This document shows positions 6,810 to 11,442 of a stretch of DNA of 11,442 nt, piece by piece. Numbering within the stretch: position 1 is the stretch's first letter; each line of letters opens with the position of its first letter. The position numbers were made by a program, and so were the translations under genes. A model generated the notes under the pieces. It was not told the origin of the DNA. It did no database searches and saw only the letters and a program-made list of their open reading frames with translations. Source of the DNA: an uncultured Haemophilus sp. (GTDB lineage Bacteria; Pseudomonadota; Gammaproteobacteria; Enterobacterales; Pasteurellaceae); the NCBI GenBank assembly GCA_902482195.1, contig CABSZQ010000011.1, forward strand, positions 1 through 11,442. The letters run 5' to 3'.

Positions 6810-6909
6810 ACATCTGTTTAGCAGCGATTGCAGATTGCTCCAACAGGTAGAGTAGAAAGTAAATTCGTTAGGGTTAAAAAGGCTGAAGGTTTAAACTTCA
6901 GCCTTTTTT
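6810..6909 (+). ncRNA. Fur-regulated, RyhB-like small RNA (probable HrrF counterpart)
   Basis: This is a transcript of about 100 nt between tldE and hpt, bounded by a sigma70 promoter with an adjacent Fur-like site and by a strong intrinsic terminator ending in TTTTTT. Its middle carries two ATTGC units three bases apart (6827-6831 and 6834-6838), the second running on as ATTGCTCCA. E. coli RyhB has the same arrangement (ACATTGC, then ACATTGCTTCCA), and that stretch is its mRNA-pairing seed region. RyhB-type RNAs are made when iron is scarce and, with Hfq, repress iron-using proteins. A Fur-regulated RNA called HrrF is known in Haemophilus influenzae. I infer this is its counterpart but cannot compare sequences. 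No convincing short coding frame fits; the ATG at 6828 belongs to a frame running through the terminator into hpt and is not expected to be used. Confidence 0.75.
6876..6909 (+). terminator. Intrinsic terminator of the small RNA
   Basis: GGCTGAAG (6881-6888) pairs with CTTCAGCC (6896-6903) around the loop GTTTAAA. An A5 run precedes and a T6 run follows (6904-6909). This is Rho-independent and also a typical Hfq-binding 3' end for a small RNA. Confidence 0.93.
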
Positions 6910-6950
6910 ATTGTAGAATACGCAAACGAATAAATAAAAAAGGAAAGACT

Positions 6951-7490
6951 ATGAAAAAACACCACGTCGATATTATGATTTCAGAAGCGGATGTCCGTAG
7001 TCGCATAGCTGAACTTGGCGCGGAAATTACGCATTTTTATCAACAACAAGCCATTGATAAACTGATTGTTGTTGGGCTTTTACGTGGTTCATTTATGTTC
7101 ATGGCTGATCTGGTGCGTGAATTAAAATTACCGGTAGAAGTGGAGTTTATGACCACTTCAAGCTATGGTTGCGGAATGACAAGTAATCACGATGTGAAAA
7201 TTACGAAAGATCTTGAAGGGGATATTCGTAATGAACACGTGCTAATTGTTGAGGACATTATTGATACGGGTTACACCCTTGAAAAAGTGCGCAGCATTTT
7301 AAATTTACGCGATCCTGCAAGCTTGGCGATTTGTACCTTATTAGATAAACCTTCTCGCCGAGAAGTGGAAGTACCGGTTGAATGGATTGGTTTTTCTATT
7401 CCGGATGAATTTGTTGTCGGCTATGGTATTGATTATGCTCAACGTTATCGTAATCTAGGCTATATTGGCAAAGTGGTTATAGACGAATAA
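6951..7490 (+). CDS. hpt: Hypoxanthine phosphoribosyltransferase
   Basis: Hpt is a cytoplasmic purine-salvage enzyme that joins hypoxanthine (and more weakly guanine) to PRPP, giving IMP or GMP. The 179 residues match E. coli Hpt (178). The PRPP-binding signature [14 protein letters not shown] spans 97-110, with acidic Glu101/Asp102 and the probable general base Asp105. LLRGSFMF (43-50) forms the pyrophosphate loop, and Lys133 in LDKPSRR should contact the purine. The tail carries [17 protein letters not shown]. The start at 6951 has AAGGAAAG ending seven bases upstream. A frame opening at 6828 would add 41 residues, but it runs through the small RNA and its terminator, so I reject it. TAGAAT at 6914-6919 could be a -10 for hpt itself, with only a poor -35. 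The gene ends at a hairpin shared with convergent der. Confidence 0.96.
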   Translation: MKKHHVDIMISEADVRSRIAELGAEITHFYQQQAIDKLIVVGLLRGSFMFMADLVRELKLPVEVEFMTTSSYGCGMTSNHDVKITKDLEGDIRNEHVLIVEDIIDTGYTLEKVRSILNLRDPASLAICTLLDKPSRREVEVPVEWIGFSIPDEFVVGYGIDYAQRYRNLGYIGKVVIDE

Positions 7491-7506
7491 TTTATTTTTA
7501 TAATAA

Positions 7507-7547
7507 AAAGAGCGGTCAAAATTCACAGTGATTTTTGACCGCTCTTT
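7507..7547. terminator. Bidirectional terminator made of two inverted uptake-signal-like arms
   Basis: A perfect 15-bp stem joins AAAGAGCGGTCAAAA (7507-7521) and TTTTGACCGCTCTTT (7533-7547) around an 11-nt loop. T-rich sequence follows on both strands. It lies between the hpt and der stops, which face each other. Each arm matches the uptake signal with its extension except for one base (AAGAGCGGT instead of AAGTGCGGT), and the change is present in both arms, so pairing is kept. Confidence 0.88.
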
Positions 7548-7558
7548 GTTTGTTAAGA

Positions 7559-9079
7559 TTAGCGTTTCGCTTTTTTGATAAACTTCATTAAACGTTTACG
7601 TTTACGTAATTGGTTTGGTGTGAGTTTATTTTTTCTACCTGCGAATGGGTTTGAACCTTCTTGGAATAGCAAGCGAATTGGCGAACCAATAATTTTCAAA
7701 CTCTTACGATAATAATTAGATAAATAACGTTTATATGAATCCGGTAATTTATCCATTTGGTTACCATGTACCACGATAATTGGTGGGTTATAACCACCCG
7801 GGTGAGCATATTTTAATTTAATACGACGACCACCAATCATTGGTGGTTGATGCTCATCCGTTGCCATTTGTAAGATTCGGGTGAGAAGGGACGTCGTCAT
7901 TTTTTGTGTCGCACAAGCATAAGCTTCTTTAATCGAATCAAAAAGATTCCCCACGCCACTGCCGTGTAAAGCAGAAATAAAATGCACACGGGCAAAGTCG
8001 ATGAAATCAAGACGGCGATCTAATTCTGATTTGACGCGATCTTTCACATCTTGATCTAAGCCATCCCATTTATTCACGACGATCACGAGCGAGCGTCCTG
8101 CATTTAAGATAAAGCCAAGTAGAGAGAGATCTTGGTCTGAAATATTTTCACGCGCATCAATTGTGAGTAATACCACGTTTGCATCTTGAATCGCTTGTAA
8201 CGTTTTAATAACAGAGAATTTCTCAACGGCTAAATGCACTTTACCTCGTTTACGCACACCTGCTGTGTCAATTAAGGTGTATTGTTGCCCATCGCGTTCC
8301 ATTGGAATGTAGATACTGTCACGTGTTGTGCCTGGCATATCGTAAACCACCACGCGATCTTCACCTAAAATACGATTGGTTAATGTCGATTTACCAACGT
8401 TTGGACGGCCTACAATCGCAATTTTGATATTTTTATCTTGTTCTTCTTCAAGCTCTTCGTCTAATGCTTCATCAATCAATGAAGTATCTTCTTCTGAATC
8501 GAAGTCAAATTCGTGATCCCATTCATCTTTTTCTTCTTCATCAGAAGTGCGGTCATTTTCTGCTTCGTTTTCTTGTAATTTTTCCGCTAAAGGGGCAAGT
8601 ACTTGCTCCATTAATTGAGTCACGCCACGGCCTTGTGATGCGGCGATTTGTTCAATTTCACCTAAGCCCAATTGATAAAATTCCGCACAGTGTGAGTCTG
8701 CATCAATACCGTCAGTTTTATTTGCGACAACCACGGTTGTTTTATTAGTACGTTGGCGTAAGTAATTGGCAATGCCAATGTCTGCAGCCGTTAAACCTGC
8801 ACGCGCATCCACTAAGAAAAGCACTACATCGGCTTCTTCAATCGCTAATAAGGATTGTTCCGCCATTTTTTCTTCAACGCCTTCTTCAGTGCCATCAATA
8901 CCGCCGGTATCGATCACAATGAAATCATAGCCAGAAATATTGGCATGACCGTATTTACGATCTCGGGTTAAACCAGGGAAGTCAGCGACAAGCGCATCTC
9001 GGGTACGGGTTAAACGGTTGAATAGGGTGGATTTGCCTACGTTTGGGCGACCCACTAAGGCAACGACAGGAGTTGTCAT
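7559..9079 (-). CDS. der: Ribosome biogenesis GTPase Der (EngA)
   Basis: Der is an essential GTPase with two tandem G domains and a C-terminal KH-like domain that binds 50S precursors and supports late large-subunit assembly. The 506 residues (490 in E. coli) contain: G domain 1 with GRPNVGKST (10-18), DTGG (57-60) and NKTD (120-123); a long acidic linker (about 165-216); G domain 2 with GRPNVGKST (224-232), DTAG (271-274) and NKWD (336-339); a KH-like part (about 395-475); and a strongly basic tail ([16 protein letters not shown]). The linker accounts for the extra length and contains an uptake signal in its coding sequence. Der and DarP, 2 kb away, both serve 50S maturation, but they are on separate transcripts. 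Only a weak ribosome site (AGAG) precedes the ATG. The stop faces the hpt terminator hairpin. Confidence 0.97.
   Translation of the reverse strand: MTTPVVALVGRPNVGKSTLFNRLTRTRDALVADFPGLTRDRKYGHANISGYDFIVIDTGGIDGTEEGVEEKMAEQSLLAIEEADVVLFLVDARAGLTAADIGIANYLRQRTNKTTVVVANKTDGIDADSHCAEFYQLGLGEIEQIAASQGRGVTQLMEQVLAPLAEKLQENEAENDRTSDEEEKDEWDHEFDFDSEEDTSLIDEALDEELEEEQDKNIKIAIVGRPNVGKSTLTNRILGEDRVVVYDMPGTTRDSIYIPMERDGQQYTLIDTAGVRKRGKVHLAVEKFSVIKTLQAIQDANVVLLTIDARENISDQDLSLLGFILNAGRSLVIVVNKWDGLDQDVKDRVKSELDRRLDFIDFARVHFISALHGSGVGNLFDSIKEAYACATQKMTTSLLTRILQMATDEHQPPMIGGRRIKLKYAHPGGYNPPIIVVHGNQMDKLPDSYKRYLSNYYRKSLKIIGSPIRLLFQEGSNPFAGRKNKLTPNQLRKRKRLMKFIKKAKR
8545..8553 (+). repeat. DNA uptake signal sequence (Hin type) in the der linker
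   Basis: Exact AAGTGCGGT followed by CATTTTC. In der it encodes Asp176-Arg-Thr-Ser179, the only basic residue in a run of acidic and polar linker residues. Confidence 0.9.
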
Positions 9080-9112
9080 AAAAAATATCTCTGTAAAGTG
9101 TAAATTTGGTTA

Positions 9113-9141
9113 ATTATAGCGAATGTTGGCTGGCAGGTAAA
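9113..9141 (-). promoter_or_regulatory. Sigma70 promoter for der
   Basis: On the minus strand, TTTACC (9136-9141, 4 of 6) and a perfect TATAAT (9113-9118) are 17 bp apart. The predicted start is near 9106, giving a 27-base leader to the der ATG. It lies just after the tRNA-Asp terminator, which fits independent transcription of der. Confidence 0.65.
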
Positions 9142-9151
9142 ATTCGGGCAT

Positions 9152-9174
9152 AAAAAAAGCACCTTCTGGTGCTT
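9152..9174 (-). terminator. Intrinsic terminator after tRNA-Asp
   Basis: On the minus strand AAGCACC pairs with GGTGCTT (plus positions 9168-9174 and 9157-9163) around a 4-nt AGAA loop. A run of seven T follows. It begins 18 bases past the encoded CCA of the tRNA. Confidence 0.93.
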
Positions 9175-9191
9175 CATTATCTCGGCTTAAT

Positions 9192-9268
9192 TGGCGGAAT
9201 GGACGGGACTCGAACCCGCGACCCCCTGCGTGACAGGCAGGTATTCTAACCAGCTGAACTACCACTCC
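9192..9268 (-). tRNA. tRNA-Asp (anticodon GUC)
   Basis: This 77-nt gene folds as a standard cloverleaf. The acceptor arm GGAGTGG pairs with CCATTCC (one G-U pair), followed by discriminator G and an encoded CCA. The anticodon loop CTGTCAC puts GTC at plus-strand 9232-9234. The T arm reads CGGGTTCGAGTCCCG. It is nearly identical to E. coli tRNA-Asp. It lies downstream of dnaQ on the same strand, as aspV does in E. coli. It has its own promoter and terminator. No integrated element follows its 3' end; der begins about 110 bp away. Confidence 0.98.
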
Positions 9269-9282
9269 GCTAAGTGCTGGGT

Positions 9283-9311
9283 ATAATAATGATGAACGTT
9301 AAAACCGTCAA
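9283..9311 (-). promoter_or_regulatory. Sigma70 promoter for tRNA-Asp
   Basis: On the minus strand TTGACG (9306-9311, 5 of 6) and TATTAT (9283-9288, 5 of 6) are exactly 17 bp apart. The discriminator begins ACCCAGC and the start should be near 9276, eight bases before the mature tRNA 5' end. Confidence 0.8.
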
Positions 9312-9355
9312 TCTTTTTTTTCTTTTTTATGTTTATCTGATTAATAGATAACCGA

Positions 9356-10117
9356 TTAATGTGAGGTTTCCTCCCCCGTACGAATCGACCAAAAACATTT
9401 GCCATCGCTTTTTTTATTGACCAATTTAATGAAATCTAAATGGGCTTGGAGTTCATCATCAGTGGGTTGTAACACTTTTAAATTTTGCGAAAAATTGACC
9501 GCACTTTGACGATCTTGCATATTGGCGCCAGCTTGGATAATTGAACTATCCGTATGATCTTCATCAAATAGACTGGTTTGACCGCCCGTCATGGATAAAT
9601 AAACGTCGGCCAAAATCTCCGCATCCAGTAACGCGCCGTGGAGTGTTCGTTTGCTGTTATCAATACCTAAACGATCACACAACGCATCTAAGCTATTACG
9701 TTTGCCGGGATACATTTGGCGCGCCATTTGCAACGTATCAGTGACGAGGCAAATGTCGGTTGTTTTGATATCTAATCCAAGTTTACGGAATTCATAGTCC
9801 ATAAAGCCCACGTCGAAGGGGGCGTTGTGAATCAGCAGTTCAGCACCACGAATGTATTCAATAAAGTCTTGTGCAATCGTTTTGAAATCCGGTTTATCCG
9901 CAAGCATTTCATCCGTAATACCGTGAACTTTAATGGCATCGGGATCAACCAAACGATCCGGCTTAATATAAATGTGAAAATTGTTGCCCGTATATTTACG
10001 GTTGATCATTTCCACGGCACCAATTTCAATAATGCAATGTCCTTCGTAATGCGCACCAATTTGGTTCATACCGGTGGTTTCAGTATCCAGTACAATCTGG
10101 CGATCCGGATTTATCAT
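9356..10117 (-). CDS. dnaQ: DNA polymerase III epsilon subunit (3'-5' proofreading exonuclease)
   Basis: DnaQ removes misinserted nucleotides within the Pol III core (alpha-epsilon-theta). The 253 residues carry a DEDDh exonuclease: Asp11 and Glu13 in DTETTG, Asp102 in HNAPFDVGF, and His160 and Asp165 in LHGALLDAE, which line up with E. coli Asp12, Glu14, Asp103, His162 and Asp167. QTSLF (180-184) follows the domain where E. coli has its weak beta-clamp motif QTSMAF, and it is closer to the canonical clamp pentapeptide. After a polar linker comes the C-terminal alpha-binding segment (about 210-253). AGG seven bases before the ATG supports the start. The gene diverges from rnhA across 59 bp, as in E. 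coli. No hairpin terminator is visible before tRNA-Asp; the sequence after the stop is A-rich on the transcribed strand. Confidence 0.97.
   Translation of the reverse strand: MINPDRQIVLDTETTGMNQIGAHYEGHCIIEIGAVEMINRKYTGNNFHIYIKPDRLVDPDAIKVHGITDEMLADKPDFKTIAQDFIEYIRGAELLIHNAPFDVGFMDYEFRKLGLDIKTTDICLVTDTLQMARQMYPGKRNSLDALCDRLGIDNSKRTLHGALLDAEILADVYLSMTGGQTSLFDEDHTDSSIIQAGANMQDRQSAVNFSQNLKVLQPTDDELQAHLDFIKLVNKKSDGKCFWSIRTGEETSH
9498..9506 (-). repeat. DNA uptake signal sequence (Hin type) in the dnaQ linker
   Basis: Exact reverse-orientation core (AAGTGCGGT then CAATTTTTC on the minus strand). It encodes part of Gln204-Ser-Ala-Val207, in the linker between the exonuclease domain and the alpha-binding tail. 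Confidence 0.9.
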
Positions 10118-10129
10118 TGTTCTACCTAT

Positions 10130-10157
10130 TTGTTTCCTTTAAAATACCGTCTATTTT
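10130..10157 (+). promoter_or_regulatory. Weak candidate promoter for rnhA
   Basis: TTGTTT (10130-10135, 4 of 6) is followed after 16 bp by TATTTT (10152-10157, 4 of 6) in the 59-bp gap between divergent dnaQ and rnhA. In E. coli the two promoters overlap in this gap, so something similar is expected, but the matches are poor. Confidence 0.3.
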
Positions 10158-10176
10158 ACACAAGCTCGAATTAGTT

Positions 10177-10638
10177 ATGCAAAAACAGATTGAAATTTTT
10201 ACGGATGGATCTTGCCTCGGCAATCCGGGAGCCGGTGGCATAGGGATTGTCCTGCGCTATAAACAGCACGAAAAACATATTTCAAAAGGGTATTTCAAAA
10301 CCACCAATAATCGCATGGAATTACGAGCAGTGATCGAGGCTTTAAATAGCTTAAAAGAGCCTTGCCATGTGACGCTTTATAGCGATAGCCAATATATGAA
10401 AAATGGCATCACACAATGGATTTACAATTGGAAGAAAAACAATTGGAAAGCGAGTACGGGCAAAGCAGTAAAGAATCAGGATTTATGGATTGCGTTAGAT
10501 CAGGCGATTCAAACCCATAACATTGATTGGCAGTGGGTGAAAGGCCATTCAGGCCACCGTGAAAATGAAATTTGTGATGAATTAGCCAAACAAGGTGCAG
10601 AAAATCCAACTTTCGAAGATATTGGTTACGAAGGGTAG
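10177..10638 (+). CDS. rnhA: Ribonuclease HI
   Basis: RNase HI cuts the RNA strand of RNA-DNA hybrids, removing R-loops and primer RNA. The 153 residues show all catalytic positions at E. coli numbering: Asp10 ([12 protein letters not shown]), Glu48 (NNRMELRAV), Asp70 (LYSDSQY), His124 (VKGHSGH) and Asp134 (ICDELAK). The basic, Trp-rich handle that grips the hybrid is present at about 81-100. The frame is open 20 codons further up (10117), but that start would overlap the dnaQ ATG, and family length fits the ATG at 10177. No clear ribosome site is seen before it. The gene is divergent from dnaQ. It ends 24 bases from the stop of convergent tesB, with no evident terminator between. Confidence 0.97.
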   Translation: MQKQIEIFTDGSCLGNPGAGGIGIVLRYKQHEKHISKGYFKTTNNRMELRAVIEALNSLKEPCHVTLYSDSQYMKNGITQWIYNWKKNNWKASTGKAVKNQDLWIALDQAIQTHNIDWQWVKGHSGHRENEICDELAKQGAENPTFEDIGYEG

Positions 10639-10662
10639 TCTGCACCTGGTTTTAACGTGCGG

Positions 10663-11442
10663 TTATTCTTGATAACGAATTAAACCTTCCTGCTGTGTGG
10701 TGGCAATTAGTGTGCCATCTGCAGCAAAAATTTGTCCTCTCGCTAAACCACGTCCTGCAAAAGCATTGTTACTTTCAATGGCATGTAAGTGCCAATTATT
10801 TAAATTGAAAGGGCGGTGGAACCAAATGCTGTGGTCGATTGTGGCCACTTTCATCCCTTTCTGTAAGAAGCCTTTCCCATGTGGGTGAAGTGCGGTCAAA
10901 ATACAGTGAAAATCAGAAAAATAGGCCAAGAGACATTGTTGCGTCTGCAAATCTAGCGGTGCTTCTCCATTGGTTTTAAACCAAGCATATTGTTCGGGCG
11001 GCAGTTCTCGACCATCAAATGGATTGTTCAAATATCGGCTATGAATTTGAAATGGGCGTTCTTGGGCAAATTTTTCACTCAAGCTTTCGGGCAAAGTCTG
11101 CGCCACTTTTAACATGATTTCGTGTTCATCAATGCATTGTTCAGGGCCTGGCACTTGCGGCATGGCTGATTGATGGTCAAAGCCTTCTTCAGGTACTTGA
11201 AATGAGGCGGTGACGTGACAAATCACATTTTTATGCTGAATCGCTTTTACGCGTAATGCAGAAAAATTGCGCCCTTCACGTAAAGTTTCCACATCATAAA
11301 TAATCGGGTGTTGACTGTCGCCAGGTGCTAAAAAGTAAGCATGGCAAGAATGGAGTACACGCTCCGCTGGGGAAACTTGCATCGCGGCAGAAAGAGATTG
11401 TGCCACGACTTGGCCACCAAACACTTGGCGAAAACCTAAGTC
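10663..11442 (-). CDS. tesB: Acyl-CoA thioesterase II (TesB), N-terminus outside window
   Basis: TesB is a double-hotdog thioesterase that hydrolyses medium and long acyl-CoA to free fatty acid and CoA in the cytoplasm. The frame stays open to the last base (DLGFRQVFGGQ, matching E. coli EDLGLRQVFGGQ), so about 27 N-terminal residues are missing. Counting from the Val of VFGGQ, the catalytic trio lines up as Asp171 (YFSDFH), Thr195 (VATIDHS) and Gln245 (TTQQEG). The spacing of 24 and 50 residues equals that of E. coli Asp204, Thr228 and Gln278. IDHSIWFHRPFNLNNW is the most conserved stretch. The C-terminus ends RYQE, close to the normal end. The gene converges on rnhA. Confidence 0.96.
   Translation of the reverse strand, partial: DLGFRQVFGGQVVAQSLSAAMQVSPAERVLHSCHAYFLAPGDSQHPIIYDVETLREGRNFSALRVKAIQHKNVICHVTASFQVPEEGFDHQSAMPQVPGPEQCIDEHEIMLKVAQTLPESLSEKFAQERPFQIHSRYLNNPFDGRELPPEQYAWFKTNGEAPLDLQTQQCLLAYFSDFHCILTALHPHGKGFLQKGMKVATIDHSIWFHRPFNLNNWHLHAIESNNAFAGRGLARGQIFAADGTLIATTQQEGLIRYQE
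10888..10896 (+). repeat. DNA uptake signal sequence (Hin type)
   Basis: Exact AAGTGCGGT followed by CAAAATAC, inside tesB. On the coding strand it reads Leu-Thr-Ala-Leu, the same peptide as the two copies in tldE. Confidence 0.9.

Noticed and set aside
9333..9351. TTATCT/AGATAA hairpin as dnaQ terminator
   Set aside because: The stem is only six AT-rich pairs, and on the transcribed minus strand it is followed by A, not U.
10117..10176. Twenty-codon extension of RNase HI
   Set aside because: It would overlap the start of dnaQ, is hydrophobic with no family match, and the catalytic residue numbering fits a start at 10177.
1..11442. Mobile element, phage, CRISPR or defence system
   Set aside because: Every gene is a recognised core gene or, for the M15 peptidase, a recognised family. 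There are no transposase, integrase, direct-repeat array or composition shifts that I can see.

Overview
This is a stretch of core chromosome from a member of the Pasteurellaceae, most likely a Haemophilus or close relative such as Aggregatibacter. Three things point there. The DNA is AT-rich. The 9-bp Hin-type DNA uptake signal AAGTGCGGT occurs eight times exactly in 11.4 kb, against about 0.1 expected by chance. Every gene has a close, full-length family match with gammaproteobacterial synteny. I see no transposase, integrase, phage gene, CRISPR array or foreign-looking block.

Layout. (1) 1-1398, plus strand: the C-terminal two thirds of dapE (lysine/diaminopimelate synthesis), then an M15-type zinc carboxypeptidase one base later, ending at a bidirectional terminator. 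(2) 1439-4686, minus strand: a compact operon lptC-lptA-lptB-ptsN-rapZ, joining lipopolysaccharide export to the nitrogen-type PTS protein EIIA-Ntr and the RNA adaptor RapZ. The rpoN and hpf genes that sit between lptB and ptsN in E. coli are absent, npr after rapZ is absent, and PtsN has Lys where the phosphorylated His should be. (3) 4768-6748: the divergent pair darP (50S maturation) and tldE/pmbA (peptide-processing protease partner). (4) 6763-6909: an intergenic unit made of a Fur-box-like operator, a sigma70 promoter, a roughly 100-nt transcript with a RyhB-like core, and an intrinsic terminator. I read it as an iron-responsive small RNA of the RyhB/HrrF kind. (5) 6951-9079: hpt (purine salvage) converging on der (ribosome-assembly GTPase) across a long hairpin built from two altered uptake-signal copies. 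(6) 9192-10638: tRNA-Asp(GUC) behind dnaQ (proofreading exonuclease), with rnhA (RNase HI) divergent from dnaQ; the order rnhA-dnaQ-tRNA-Asp matches E. coli. (7) 10663-11442, minus strand: tesB (acyl-CoA thioesterase II), cut by the window end.

Most of this is ordinary housekeeping sequence. The points worth a second look are the Fur-controlled small RNA, the altered active site of PtsN together with the loss of its usual neighbours, and the use of uptake-signal sequence as terminator stem, promoter neighbour and protein-linker code. Several gene starts lie downstream of the longest open frame (lptC, tldE, hpt, rnhA). For hpt this matters because the longest frame would swallow the small RNA.
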